The position numbers and the translations under genes were made by a program. Below, piece by piece: positions 43,268 through 52,150 of a stretch of 64,000 bases of DNA (the first letter of the stretch is position 1; every line of letters begins with the position of its first letter). Source of the DNA: Burkholderiales bacterium. GTDB taxonomy: Bacteria > Pseudomonadota > Gammaproteobacteria > Burkholderiales > Burkholderiaceae_C. A model generated the notes under the pieces. The model saw nothing but the letters and a program-made list of their open reading frames with translations. It was not told where the DNA came from and ran no database searches. Location: the NCBI GenBank assembly GCA_016213325.1, contig JACRAY010000006.1, positions 110,553-174,552 on the forward strand, in the 5' to 3' direction.

Positions 43268-45235
43268 TCAGATGTCCACTTCGACGGCGTCGCCGTGCAG
43301 CTCCATCAGCTCGCGGCGGGCGGCGGCCTCCCCCTTGCCCATCAGCTTGGTGATGAGCGTTTCGGTCGCCAGGAAATCGTGTTTGCCCAGTTGTACAGGA
43401 AGCAGCCGCCTCGTGTCCGGATTGAGCGTCGTTTCCCACAATTGTTCCGCACTCATTTCGCCCAGGCCCTTGAAGCGGCTGATGGTCCACGAGCCCTCGC
43501 GCACGCCTTCCTTGCGCAGCTTGTCCAGGATGGCCGTGAGCTCGCCTTCGTCCAGCGCATAGAGCTTGCTGGCCGACTTCTTGCCGCGCGCGGGCGCATC
43601 CACCCGGTACAGCGGCGGGCGCGCGATGTAGACGTGGCCGGTCTCGATCAGCTTGGGAAAGTGGCGGAAGAACAGCGTGAGCAGCAGCACCTGGATATGC
43701 GAGCCATCCACGTCGGCGTCGGACAGGATGCAGACCTTGCCGTACCGCAGGCCCGACAGGTCGGGCGTGTCGTTGGGGCCGTGCGGGTCGACGCCGATGG
43801 CCACCGAGATGTCGTGGATTTCGGTGTTGGCGAACAGGCGGTCGCGCTCCACTTCCCAGGTGTTCAGCACCTTGCCGCGCAACGGCAGCACGGCCTGGCT
43901 TTCCTTGTCGCGGCCCATCTTGGCGCTGCCGCCGGCGGAGTCGCCTTCCACCAGGAACACCTCGTTGTGGCTGATGTCCTTGCTTTCGCAGTCGGTCAGC
44001 TTGCCGGGCAGCACCGCCACGCCCGAGCCCTTGCGCTTTTCGACCTTCTGGCCGGCCCGCTGGCGCGTCTGCGCCGCCTTGATGGCGAGCTCGGCCAGCT
44101 TCTTGCCGTAATCCACGTGCTGGTTCAGCCACAGCTCCAGTGCCGGGCGCACGAAGCTGGAGACCAGCCGCACGGCGTCGCGCGAGTTCAGCCGTTCCTT
44201 GATCTGGCCCTGGAACTGGGGGTCGAGCACCTTGGCGCTCAGCACGTACGAAGCGCGGGCGAAAACGTCTTCGGGCAGCAGCTTCACGCCCTTGGGCAGC
44301 AGGTTGTGCAGCTCGATGAAGCCCTTGACCGCATTGAACAGCCCGTCGCGCAGGCCGCTGTCGTGCGTGCCGCCGGCGGTGGTGGGGATCAGGTTGACGT
44401 AGCTTTCGCGCACCGGCTGGCCGTCTTCGGTGAAGGCCACGCACCAGGCCGCGCCTTCGCCTTCGGCAAAGGTCTCGTTGCTGTCGGCGTAGCCCTCGCC
44501 TTCGAACAGCGGGATCACCGGGTCGGCCGTCAGGGTCTGCATCAGGTAGTCGCGCAGCCCCCCCTTGTACTGCCAGCTCTGGGTGTCCTTCTTCTTCTCG
44601 TCGATCAGCTGCACCGTCACGCCGGGCATCAGCACGGCCTTGCTGCGCAGCAGGTGGGCCAGTTCGGCGGCGGGGAGCTGCACCGAGTCGAAGTACTTGG
44701 CGTCGGGCCACACGCGCACGCTGGTGCCCTGCTTGCGGTCGTCGGCCAGCGCCTTGCGCACCTTCAGCGCTTCGGTGACGTCACCGCCCGAAAAGGCGAT
44801 GGTGGCCACCTGCCCCTCGCGATAAGTCGTCACTTCGAGCCGCTTGGCCAGCGCGTTGGTGACCGACACGCCCACGCCGTGCAGGCCGCCCGAGAAGCTG
44901 TAAGCCCCGCCCTTGCCCTTGTCGAACTTGCCGCCGGCGTGCAGCCGCGTGTACACCAGCTCGATGACGGGCGCCTTCTCTTCGGGGTGCAGGCCGAAGG
45001 GAATGCCGCGGCCGTCGTCGTCCACCGTGACCGAGCCGTCGCCGTGCAGCGTGACCTTGATGCGCTTGCCGTGGCCGGCCAGCGACTCGTCCGCCGCGTT
45101 GTCCAGCACTTCCTGGATCGCGTGCAGCGGGTTGTCGGTACGCGTGTACATGCCCGGCCGCTGCTTCACGGGCTCCAGGCCCTTCAGCACGCGGATCGAC
45201 GCTTCGGAATACTCGGAAGGAAGTTTGCTCGCCAT
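43268..45235 (-). CDS. parE: DNA topoisomerase IV subunit B
   Basis: 655 residues. The GHKL ATPase has VLDNAADES, DDGRGIP and GLHGVGVSVTNALA; the TOPRIM domain has EGDSAGG and DADVDGSH; the C-terminal RFKGLGEM is present. The sequence KGKGGAYSFSGGLHG is the ParE-type rather than GyrB-type loop. With ParC it forms topoisomerase IV. The ATG at MASKLPSEYSE is the family start. Confidence 0.95.
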   Translation of the reverse strand: MASKLPSEYSEASIRVLKGLEPVKQRPGMYTRTDNPLHAIQEVLDNAADESLAGHGKRIKVTLHGDGSVTVDDDGRGIPFGLHPEEKAPVIELVYTRLHAGGKFDKGKGGAYSFSGGLHGVGVSVTNALAKRLEVTTYREGQVATIAFSGGDVTEALKVRKALADDRKQGTSVRVWPDAKYFDSVQLPAAELAHLLRSKAVLMPGVTVQLIDEKKKDTQSWQYKGGLRDYLMQTLTADPVIPLFEGEGYADSNETFAEGEGAAWCVAFTEDGQPVRESYVNLIPTTAGGTHDSGLRDGLFNAVKGFIELHNLLPKGVKLLPEDVFARASYVLSAKVLDPQFQGQIKERLNSRDAVRLVSSFVRPALELWLNQHVDYGKKLAELAIKAAQTRQRAGQKVEKRKGSGVAVLPGKLTDCESKDISHNEVFLVEGDSAGGSAKMGRDKESQAVLPLRGKVLNTWEVERDRLFANTEIHDISVAIGVDPHGPNDTPDLSGLRYGKVCILSDADVDGSHIQVLLLTLFFRHFPKLIETGHVYIARPPLYRVDAPARGKKSASKLYALDEGELTAILDKLRKEGVREGSWTISRFKGLGEMSAEQLWETTLNPDTRRLLPVQLGKHDFLATETLITKLMGKGEAAARRELMELHGDAVEVDI

Positions 45236-45383
45236 GGGAGGGCGCATTGTATTCCCGAACTCCCGGCGGGCTGTATGAAAATACAGGTCATGCCCGCTGC
45301 GCATCAATGGGCCCCGAATTCTTCAACAGTGCCGTCAGCCTCATGACGCGTAGGGACAGGCCGGCCCCGATAAAGTCTTGCCG

Positions 45384-46604
45384 ATGCAAACACCGGCACG
45401 CCAGCTTTCGATGGTGCAGGTCCTCGCCTGCGGCGCGATGATCGTCACCCTGTCCATGGGCATCCGCCACGGCTTCGGCCTGTGGTTGCAGCCGGTCACC
45501 CAGGCGCAGGGCTGGAGCCGCGAGACCTTTGCGTTCGCCATTGCCATCCAGAACATCGCTTGGGGCTTCTTCGGGGTGTTCGCGGGCATGGTGGCCGACC
45601 GCTTCGGCGCGTTCCGCGTGCTGCTGGCGGGTGCGGTGCTGTACGGGCTGGGACTGGCCGGCATGGCCCTGGCAGCGACGCCTTTCACGTTCGCACTGAC
45701 CACGGGCGTGCTGATCGGCGCGGCGCAGGCCGGCACCACCTACGCCGTGGTGTACGGGGTCATCGGCCGGCAGATCGACCCGGCCAAGCGCTCGTGGGCG
45801 ATGGGCGTGGCGGCGGCGGCGGGCTCGTTCGGCCAGTTCCTGATGGTGCCTGTGGAAGGTTTCCTCATCAGCGGCCTCGGCTGGCAGCAGGCGCTGCTGG
45901 TGCTGGCGCTGTGCGTGCTGCTGATCGCCCCGCTGGCGGTCGGGCTGCGCGAGCCGGGCTTTGCCGGCGGCGCGGCGCCGCATCGTGACCAGTCGATCGG
46001 GCAAGCCCTGCGCGAGGCGTTCCGCTACCCCAGCTTCCAGCTGCTGATGGCGGGCTACTTCGTCTGCGGCTTCCAGGTGGTGTTCATCGGCGTGCACATG
46101 CCCAGCTACCTGAAGGACAAGGGCCTGTCGCCGCAGGTGGCGAGCTATGCGCTGGCGTTGATCGGCCTGTTCAACGTGTTCGGCACCTACATTGCCGGCT
46201 CGCTGGGGCAGCGGCTGGCCAAGCGCAAGATCCTGGCCGTCATCTACCTGGGCCGCGCGGCGGCCATCAGCGTGTTCCTGTGGGCGCCGCTCACGCCCAC
46301 GTCGGTGTACATCTTCTCCAGCGTGATGGGCCTGCTCTGGCTGTCGACGGTGCCGCCGACCAACGCCACCATCGCGCAGATCTTCGGCGTGGCGCACCTT
46401 TCGATGCTGGGCGGCTTCGTGTTCTTCAGCCACCAGGTGGGCTCGTTCATGGGCGTGTGGCTGGGCGGCCTGCTGTACGACCGCACGGGCAGCTACGACG
46501 TCGTCTGGTACATCGCCATCGCGCTGGGCGTTTTCGCGGCCATCGTCAACCTGCCGGTGCGCGAGGCGCCGATAGCGCGGCAGCCCATGCCGCAGGCGGC
46601 GTGA
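45384..46604 (+). CDS. MFS transporter
   Basis: 406 residues with about twelve hydrophobic segments, in the OFA/monocarboxylate-like MFS group. The loop GMVADRFGAFRV after TM2 is the MFS motif A. It has the helix-breaking Gly/Pro pattern GQFLMVPVEGFL in TM5. The substrate is not evident. A short hydrophobic gene overlaps its stop codon (GTGA). Confidence 0.87.
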   Translation: MQTPARQLSMVQVLACGAMIVTLSMGIRHGFGLWLQPVTQAQGWSRETFAFAIAIQNIAWGFFGVFAGMVADRFGAFRVLLAGAVLYGLGLAGMALAATPFTFALTTGVLIGAAQAGTTYAVVYGVIGRQIDPAKRSWAMGVAAAAGSFGQFLMVPVEGFLISGLGWQQALLVLALCVLLIAPLAVGLREPGFAGGAAPHRDQSIGQALREAFRYPSFQLLMAGYFVCGFQVVFIGVHMPSYLKDKGLSPQVASYALALIGLFNVFGTYIAGSLGQRLAKRKILAVIYLGRAAAISVFLWAPLTPTSVYIFSSVMGLLWLSTVPPTNATIAQIFGVAHLSMLGGFVFFSHQVGSFMGVWLGGLLYDRTGSYDVVWYIAIALGVFAAIVNLPVREAPIARQPMPQAA

Positions 46605-46717
46605 AGCTCCTGGCCTACGCTGCCGCCGTGGCGGTGTTGCTGGGGGTGTTTGCGCTGTACACGCACCCGGCGACGATGGTCGCGGTGTCAGATCTGGTTT
46701 GGGCTTGCTTCAATTAG
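46601..46717 (+). CDS. Small hydrophobic protein, 38 residues
   Basis: VKLLAYAAAVAVLLGVFALY forms one membrane helix, followed by a short tail ending DLVWACF(N). Similar tiny proteins (helix, then FMVTLADQVWACF-like tail) occur in Burkholderiales, so it is likely real. The GTG start overlaps the MFS stop (GTGA), suggesting translation after the transporter. Function unknown. Confidence 0.6.
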   Translation: MKLLAYAAAVAVLLGVFALYTHPATMVAVSDLVWACFN

Positions 46718-46777
46718 CTGGGGTGTTACCCCAGCCTACGAAATCCGATCTCCCGTAGGCTGGGGTAACACCCCAGC
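46717..46777. repeat. Inverted repeat with 24-base perfect arms
   Basis: GCTGGGGTGTTACCCCAGCC.. (46717-46740) and its exact reverse complement (46754-46777) flank 13 bases. Each arm is itself partly palindromic (GGGGTGTTACCCC). It lies between convergent genes, so it may serve as a two-way terminator. A single-arm relative lies at 62137-62161. Confidence 0.85.
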
Positions 46778-46783
46778 CCACCG

Positions 46784-47383
46784 TCAGCAGTTCTGGTACT
46801 TCCAGTGCCGCGCCTTGCCCTCTTCCATCCATGCCACCGCCTGCAACAACCGCTTCCCGCGCGTCTCGGGGCGCTTGGCTTCGGTGATCCACTCCACGTA
46901 CTCGCGCTGGTTGGTGGGCGAGAAAGCCTCGTAGGTCTTGCGCGCCGTGGGGCTGCGCTCCAGCGCGGCCAGCAGGTCGACGGGTGCTTCCGGCGGCGGC
47001 TTGGGCGCCGCTTTCGGCACACGCTTGGCCGGCTCGCCCGCGTCGATCAGCGCCACCGATTTCCGGACCATCTTCGCCAGTTCGGCTTTCGACGGCAGGT
47101 CCTTGATCGCTTCGATGCGCCCGAACTGCCCCATGGCCGAGGCGTTGGCGCCCCCTTCGACCACCTCGCCGTGCCAGAAGCCCAAGGCGCAATGCGCCTT
47201 GAAGGCCGCCAGGTGCGCCAGGTTGCGCCCGCCGTACATGAAATGCGGCATGCCCCACTTGATGGTCTCCTCGACCTCGGGGCAGGCCTTGTGCACGATG
47301 TCGCGCACATGGGTGAGGATGGGCCGCGCGAAGTCGGCCGACTTCGCAATGTACGCGTCGATGCGTGGGTCGGTGCTGGCCAT
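46784..47383 (-). CDS. DUF1801/YdeI-OmpD-associated family protein
   Basis: 199 residues. The N-terminal DPRIDAYIAKSADFARPILTH and KWGMPHFMYGG segment is DUF1801 (YdhG-like) and the C-terminal TARKTYEAFSPTNQREYVEWI followed by LLQAVAWMEEGKARHWKY is the OmdA-like region. It appears in many soil proteobacteria as a stress-related cytosolic protein; its biochemical role is unknown. Confidence 0.85.
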   Translation of the reverse strand: MASTDPRIDAYIAKSADFARPILTHVRDIVHKACPEVEETIKWGMPHFMYGGRNLAHLAAFKAHCALGFWHGEVVEGGANASAMGQFGRIEAIKDLPSKAELAKMVRKSVALIDAGEPAKRVPKAAPKPPPEAPVDLLAALERSPTARKTYEAFSPTNQREYVEWITEAKRPETRGKRLLQAVAWMEEGKARHWKYQNC

Positions 47384-47400
47384 GAAGCTACAGTCTAGCC

Positions 47401-48201
47401 ATGAAAGTGTTCGTGATCACCGGGGCTTCCGACGGGATAGGCGCCGAGATGGCCCGGCAACTGGCCGCCACGCATAAGGCGCAGGCGGGCCTGGTGCTGG
47501 CCGGCCGCAGCGCCGACAAGCTGGCGGCCGTGGCGGCAGCGTGCGCACCTTCGCCAGTGCTGGCGATTGCCATGGACGTGGCCGACGAGGCGCAGTGCCG
47601 CTCGCTCATCGCCCAGGCGGTGGACCGGTTCGGCCATATCGACGTGCTGGTCAACAACGCCGGCATGTCGGCGCACGCCCTGTTCGAAGACGTGCAGGAC
47701 CTGCGCTGGTACGAAGACCTGATGCGCGTGAACCACTGGGGCGCGGTGTGGTGCACCCACGCGGCACTGCCGCACCTGAAGCAATCCAGGGGCAGCATCG
47801 TGGCCGTCAGCTCGCTCGCCGGGCTGGTGGGCGTGCCGGGCCGCACGGCCTACAGCGCCACCAAGTTCGCGATGACCGGCTTCTTCGAAGCGCTGCGCGC
47901 CGAGCTGAAGACGGCCGGGGTCAGCGTGACCACGGCCTTCCCGGGTGTCGTGGCCACGAAGATCCGCCACCGCGGCTACAACGCCAGCGGCCAGCCCGCC
48001 GGCTCCAGCGGGCTGAAGGAAGACGATGCGATGAGCGTGGAAGAGTGCGCGCGGCTCATCATCGACGGCATGGACGCGCGCCAGCGCGAGGTGGTGATGT
48101 CGCTGCGCGGCAAGCTCGGGCGCTTCGTGAAGTTGCTGGCGCCGGGGCTCGTCGAGAAAATGGCCCTCGCCGCGCTGAAGCACGACGCGCGGCCGAAGTA
48201 G
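47401..48201 (+). CDS. Short-chain dehydrogenase/reductase
   Basis: 266 residues. TGASDGIG (residues 7-14) binds the cofactor, NNAGMSA stabilises the Rossmann fold, and the catalytic Tyr151 and Lys155 lie in YSATK. The C-terminal part resembles the NAD(P)-dependent reductases that act on hydrophobic substrates; no specific substrate can be assigned. It is divergent from the DUF1801 gene with a 17-base gap. Confidence 0.9.
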   Translation: MKVFVITGASDGIGAEMARQLAATHKAQAGLVLAGRSADKLAAVAAACAPSPVLAIAMDVADEAQCRSLIAQAVDRFGHIDVLVNNAGMSAHALFEDVQDLRWYEDLMRVNHWGAVWCTHAALPHLKQSRGSIVAVSSLAGLVGVPGRTAYSATKFAMTGFFEALRAELKTAGVSVTTAFPGVVATKIRHRGYNASGQPAGSSGLKEDDAMSVEECARLIIDGMDARQREVVMSLRGKLGRFVKLLAPGLVEKMALAALKHDARPK

Positions 48202-48204
48202 GCG

Positions 48205-48741
48205 ATGCACGGAACCGAAGCCCCCTCCCCCTGGGTCGCCCGCTGGGCGCACCTGGTGCCGCCCGGCGGCACGGTGCTGGACGTCGCATGCGGGCGCGGG
48301 CGGCACATGCGCTGGTTCCGTGAACGCGGCCACCCGGTCACCGGCGTCGACCGTGACCCCGAGGCCATCGAAGCCATCCAGCCGCTCGGCGAGGCGGTGC
48401 TGGCCGACATCGAAAACGGTCCCTGGCCCTTTGCGGGCCGCCGTTTCGATGCCGTGGTGGTGACCAACTACCTCTGGCGCCCCCTGCTGCCGGCCATCAC
48501 GGCCTGCGTCGCCGAAGGCGGCGTGCTCATCTATGAAACCTTTGCAGCGGGCAACGAAACCGTCGGCAAGCCGTCGCGCCCCGACTTCCTGCTGCAGCCG
48601 GGAGAACTGCTCCGGGCCTGCCAGGACTTGCGCGTGGTGGCCTACGAAGACGGCTTCCTGTCCCAGCCCGACCGTTTTGTCCAGAGGATTTGCGCCGTGC
48701 GGCACTTGGGGGCCGGTACACCGGCGCGTTACAGGGTCTAA
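48205..48741 (+). CDS. Class I SAM-dependent methyltransferase (TehB-like)
   Basis: 178 residues. VLDVACGRGRHMRWF is motif I and VTGVDRDPEAI motif II; the short length and RPDFLLQPGELL segment resemble TehB-type methyltransferases of Burkholderiales. The acceptor is unknown. It starts 3 bases after the SDR stop, so the two genes are in one operon. A strong hairpin follows it (48746-48776). Confidence 0.85.
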   Translation: MHGTEAPSPWVARWAHLVPPGGTVLDVACGRGRHMRWFRERGHPVTGVDRDPEAIEAIQPLGEAVLADIENGPWPFAGRRFDAVVVTNYLWRPLLPAITACVAEGGVLIYETFAAGNETVGKPSRPDFLLQPGELLRACQDLRVVAYEDGFLSQPDRFVQRICAVRHLGAGTPARYRV

Positions 48742-48745
48742 GCCA

Positions 48746-48776
48746 CCCCGGGAAATTGCTGCGCAATTCCCCGGGG
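48746..48776 (+). terminator. Hairpin after the methyltransferase gene
   Basis: CCCCGGGAAATTGC (48746-48759) and GCAATTCCCCGGGG (48763-48776) pair with a single mismatch around a 3-base loop. There is no downstream T run, so it may act as a weak terminator or RNA-stability element between the methyltransferase and dapA. Confidence 0.5.
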
Positions 48777-48820
48777 ACCCCGCAGGTAGAATGCTGGTTT
48801 CCCCGGAAACACAGACGTAG

Positions 48821-49705
48821 ATGACCCCGATTACCGGCAGCATCGTGGCCTTGGTGACCCCGATGCACGACGACGGCAGCGTCGACTACCCGACTTTGCG
48901 CAAGCTGGTCGATTGGCACATCGCCGAAGGCACCGATTGCATCGGCGTGGTCGGCACGACCGGCGAGTCGCCCACGGTTGACGTGGAGGAACACCACGAG
49001 GTGATCCGCATCGCGGTCGAACAGGCGAAGGGCCGCGTGCCCATCATGGCCGGCACCGGCGCCAACTCGACGAGCGAAGCGATCGCGCTGGCGCGCCATG
49101 CCAAGAGCGTGGGTGCCGACTGCCAGCTGCAGGTGGTGCCCTACTACAACAAGCCCACGCAGGAAGGCCTGTACCGGCACTTCAAGGCGGTGGCCGAGGC
49201 GGTGGACCTGCCGATGGTGCTGTACAACGTGCCCGGCCGCACGGTGGCCGACCTGCAACACGAAACGGTGCTGCGGCTGGCCGAAGTGCCCGGCATCATC
49301 GGCATCAAGGAAGCCACCGGCGACCTGGCGCGGGCGCAATGGCTGGTGCGCGACGTGCCCAAGGGCTTTGCCGTGTATTCCGGCGACGACCCGACCGCCG
49401 TGGCGCTCATGCTGTGCGGCGGCCAGGGCAACGTGAGCGTGACGGCCAACGTGGCCCCGCGCCTGATGCACGAACTGTGCGTGGCCGCCGTCGCAGGCGA
49501 TGCGAAGCGCGCCATGGAAATCCAGCGCAAGCTGATGCCGGTGCACAAGCACCTGTTCTGTGAAGCCAACCCGATTCCGGTGAAGTGGGCGATGGCGCGC
49601 ATGGGCCTGTGCGGCGGTACGCTGCGCCTGCCGATGACGCCGCTGGCCGCGGCCAACGAAGCGGCAGTGGAAGGCGCGTTGCGCGCCTCCGGCCTGCTGG
49701 CCTGA
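48821..49705 (+). CDS. dapA: 4-Hydroxy-tetrahydrodipicolinate synthase
   Basis: 294 residues. [22 protein letters not shown] (catalytic Tyr) and the Schiff-base lysine Lys163 in GIKEATGD identify DapA. It condenses pyruvate with aspartate semialdehyde in lysine and peptidoglycan-precursor synthesis. Next on the strand are bamC and an MBL hydrolase, the same order as in other Burkholderiales. Confidence 0.95.
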   Translation: MTPITGSIVALVTPMHDDGSVDYPTLRKLVDWHIAEGTDCIGVVGTTGESPTVDVEEHHEVIRIAVEQAKGRVPIMAGTGANSTSEAIALARHAKSVGADCQLQVVPYYNKPTQEGLYRHFKAVAEAVDLPMVLYNVPGRTVADLQHETVLRLAEVPGIIGIKEATGDLARAQWLVRDVPKGFAVYSGDDPTAVALMLCGGQGNVSVTANVAPRLMHELCVAAVAGDAKRAMEIQRKLMPVHKHLFCEANPIPVKWAMARMGLCGGTLRLPMTPLAAANEAAVEGALRASGLLA

Positions 49706-49742
49706 CGGCCCGCAACCCGCGCAACCAAAGACCAGAGGGGAT

Positions 49743-50837
49743 ATGCAAGTGAAGCAATCTGCAAAGTGGGGCGTGCTCGCGCTCGCAGCGGCCCTGTCGG
49801 CCTGCTCGGTGCTCGACGGCGACCGCATCGACTACAAGAGCGCGGGCAAGGCCCCCTCGCTCGAAGTCCCGCCGGACCTGACGCAGCTGTCGCGCGACTC
49901 GCGCTACATCGTGCCGGGCAGCGGAACCGTCACCGCCAGCAGCTATGCGGCCGGCCAGACCGTGTCGGGCGTGCCCACCGCGGCCATGGCCGTGGGCGAC
50001 GTGCGCGTGGAGCGCAACGGCAACCAGCGCTGGCTGGTGGTGAGCCGCCCGGCCGACCAGCTGTGGGGCCCCGTGCGCGACTTCTGGCAAGAGAACGGCT
50101 TCCTCCTGTCGATGGACCAGCCGTCGCTGGGCATCATGGAGACGGACTGGGCCGAGAACCGCGCCAAGATCCCGTCGGACATCCTGCGCCAGACGCTGGG
50201 CAAGATCATCGACTCGGTGTACTCCACCGCCGAGCGCGACCGCTTCCGCACGCGCCTGGAGCGCAACGCGCAGGGCAACACCGAAATCTTCATCAGCCAC
50301 CGCGGCATGGTCGAGGTGTACAGCAGCGCGCAGAAGGACCAGACGGTTTGGCAGCCGCGCCCGACCGACCCCGAGCTGGAGGCCGAGTTCCTGCGCCGCC
50401 TGATGGTGCGCCTGGGCGTGCCGGCGGAACAGGCCCGGTCGCTCACCGCGTCCGGCGCCACCAAGGCGACGTCGCGCATCGCGTCGCGCGACAATTCGCC
50501 GATCGTCGTCATCGACGAAGGCTTCGACCGCGCATGGCGCCGCGTGGGCCTGGCGCTGGACCGCACCGGCTTCACGGTGGAAGACCGCGACCGCAGCCAG
50601 GGCACCTACTTCGTGCGCTACGTGGCGCCCAACCCCGACAAGGACAAGCCCACCGGCTTCTTCGCCAAGATCCTCAACTTCGGCGGCGGCAAGGACGAGA
50701 AGCCCGAGAAGTACCGCATCGCGCTGAAAAGCGAGGGGCAGTCGACCACGGTGTCGGTTCTGACCTCCGCGGGTGCGCCCGAGACGGGGCTGACGGCACA
50801 ACGGATAGTCCAAGTCCTCGCAGAGGACTTGAAATAA
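49743..50837 (+). CDS. bamC: Outer membrane assembly lipoprotein BamC
   Basis: 364 residues. A lipoprotein signal ends at the lipobox LSAC, with the lipidated Cys21. The N-terminal DYKSAGKAPSLEVPPDLTQ segment is the conserved BamD-binding lasso of BamC, followed by two helix-grip domains. It is an accessory subunit of the outer-membrane protein assembly complex. It is 37 bases downstream of dapA, probably co-transcribed, as is common. Confidence 0.92.
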   Translation: MQVKQSAKWGVLALAAALSACSVLDGDRIDYKSAGKAPSLEVPPDLTQLSRDSRYIVPGSGTVTASSYAAGQTVSGVPTAAMAVGDVRVERNGNQRWLVVSRPADQLWGPVRDFWQENGFLLSMDQPSLGIMETDWAENRAKIPSDILRQTLGKIIDSVYSTAERDRFRTRLERNAQGNTEIFISHRGMVEVYSSAQKDQTVWQPRPTDPELEAEFLRRLMVRLGVPAEQARSLTASGATKATSRIASRDNSPIVVIDEGFDRAWRRVGLALDRTGFTVEDRDRSQGTYFVRYVAPNPDKDKPTGFFAKILNFGGGKDEKPEKYRIALKSEGQSTTVSVLTSAGAPETGLTAQRIVQVLAEDLK

Positions 50838-50844
50838 CCTGTAG

Positions 50845-50872
50845 ACGAGGTTTCGCGCAGCGAAATCCTCGT
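50845..50872. repeat. Hairpin between bamC and the YycJ-like gene
   Basis: ACGAGGTTTCGC (50845-50856) pairs with GCGAAATCCTCGT (50860-50872) with one bulged base. It ends eight bases before the next GTG start and could influence translation of that gene. No T run, so not a typical terminator. Confidence 0.4.
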
Positions 50873-50880
50873 TATCGTCC

Positions 50881-51663
50881 GTGACCATTCGCTTCAGGAG
50901 CTTGGGCAGCGGCAGTTCGGGGAACGCCACCGTCATCCAGGCTCGAAGCGGCACGCAACTGGTCCACCTGCTGGTGGACTGCGGCCTGGGCATCCGCGAG
51001 CTCGACAAGCGGCTGGGCAAGGCCGGCATGACGGCCGACGGCCTGGACGCCATCTTCATCACGCACGAGCACGGCGACCACATTGGCTGCGCGGTGCAGG
51101 TCGCGCTGCGCGACCGCATTCCCGTCTGGATGAGCGCAGGGACCTGGCACGCCATCGGCGAGCCCGATCTCGGCGGCTTGCTGCGCATCGCCTGCGACGG
51201 CATCGACATCGACCTGGGCGCCATGCGCGTGCGGCCCTTCACCGTGCCGCACGACGCGCGCGAGCCGCTGCAGCTCACCGTGGCCGACGGCGACGTGCGG
51301 TTCGGCGTGCTGACCGACCTGGGCCACGTCACGGCCCACGTGCTCGACGAGCTGGCGGGCTGCGGCTCGCTGTTGCTGGAGTGCAACCACGACGAGCAGA
51401 TGCTCGCTGCCGGCAGCTACCCACCCTTCCTGAAGCGCCGCGTGGGCGGCAGCTGGGGCCACCTGGCCAACCGGGTCGCGGCCGGGGCCGCACAGTCGTT
51501 GCTGGCGCGCGGCTTGAAGCAGGTGGTGGCAGCCCACCTGTCCGAGCAGAACAACAAGCCTGAACTCGCGCGCGAGGCGCTGGCCGGTGCATTGAACTGC
51601 GCGCCCTGCGACATCCCCGTGGCCGACGGGCCGCACGGCCACGACTGGCTCACGGCGCAGTAG
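50881..51663 (+). CDS. Metallo-beta-lactamase-fold hydrolase, YycJ/WalJ-like
   Basis: 260 residues. It begins RFRSLGSGSSGNATVI, the characteristic start of the YycJ/WalJ group, and carries THEHGDHIG (61-69) as the zinc site. YycJ-like enzymes are 5'-3' exonucleases or nucleotide-signal hydrolases; none has been assigned for this lineage. GTG start. Confidence 0.85.
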   Translation: MTIRFRSLGSGSSGNATVIQARSGTQLVHLLVDCGLGIRELDKRLGKAGMTADGLDAIFITHEHGDHIGCAVQVALRDRIPVWMSAGTWHAIGEPDLGGLLRIACDGIDIDLGAMRVRPFTVPHDAREPLQLTVADGDVRFGVLTDLGHVTAHVLDELAGCGSLLLECNHDEQMLAAGSYPPFLKRRVGGSWGHLANRVAAGAAQSLLARGLKQVVAAHLSEQNNKPELAREALAGALNCAPCDIPVADGPHGHDWLTAQ

Positions 51664-51680
51664 CACCCGGAAACAAAAAA

Positions 51681-51697
51681 GCCGCCCACAGGGCGGC
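51681..51697 (-). terminator. Terminator of the Ala-rich lipoprotein gene
   Basis: GCCGCCC-ACA-GGGCGGC is a perfect 7-bp hairpin. On the minus strand it is followed by a T run (51671-51680 as A on the plus strand), so it ends leftward transcription from the lipoprotein gene strongly, and rightward transcription from the hydrolase gene only weakly. Confidence 0.8.
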
Positions 51698-51720
51698 TTC
51701 TGCTTTCGGCCGGAGGCCGA

Positions 51721-51984
51721 TTACTTCGTGGCAGCCGAAGCGGCAGCAGCGGAGCCCGAAGCGGCAGCAGCAGCGCCGGAGGCGGCAGCAGCGGCGCCCG
51801 AGGCAGCAGCGGCAGCGCCGGAAGCAGCGTCGGCAGCCGAGGTGGCGGTGGGGGCAGGCGCGGGGGCCGGGGCGGGGGCAGCAGCCGGCGCCGGAGCGGG
51901 CGCGGGAGCCGGCTCTTCCTTCTTGCCGCAGGCAGCCAGAGCGGCGGCGGCAATCAGCGTCGCCAGGACGAGCGATTTCTTCAT
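51721..51984 (-). CDS. Ala/Pro-rich small lipoprotein
   Basis: 87 residues. A lipoprotein signal (MKKSLVLATLIAAAALAAC, lipobox LAAC, Cys19) is followed by GKKEEPAPAP repeats and then a heptad-like tandem GAAAAAS repeat. The mature part is low complexity, likely an extended or helical spacer tethered to the outer membrane. Similar short lipoproteins occur in Burkholderiales; the function is unknown. A strong terminator follows. Confidence 0.75.
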   Translation of the reverse strand: MKKSLVLATLIAAAALAACGKKEEPAPAPAPAPAAAPAPAPAPAPTATSAADAASGAAAAASGAAAAASGAAAAASGSAAAASAATK

Positions 51985-52150
51985 TTCAAGGTTTCCTTTT
52001 TGGGAGGGGTAGGAAAAAACAATTTCCGGAAATTGCCGCACTGCCCGGATGGCGTGCGACCAAGCAGAAGCACTCGAGCTCTTCATGCTTAGCCTTCGAT
52101 TATATGCAGGAACGAAAGGCGTTGGCCGCGCCCCGATGACCGGGCCTTGG

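Noticed and set aside
51740..51850. Short regularly spaced repeats that could suggest a CRISPR array
   Set aside because: They are codon repeats of the Ala-rich lipoprotein, with no unique spacers and no cas genes nearby.
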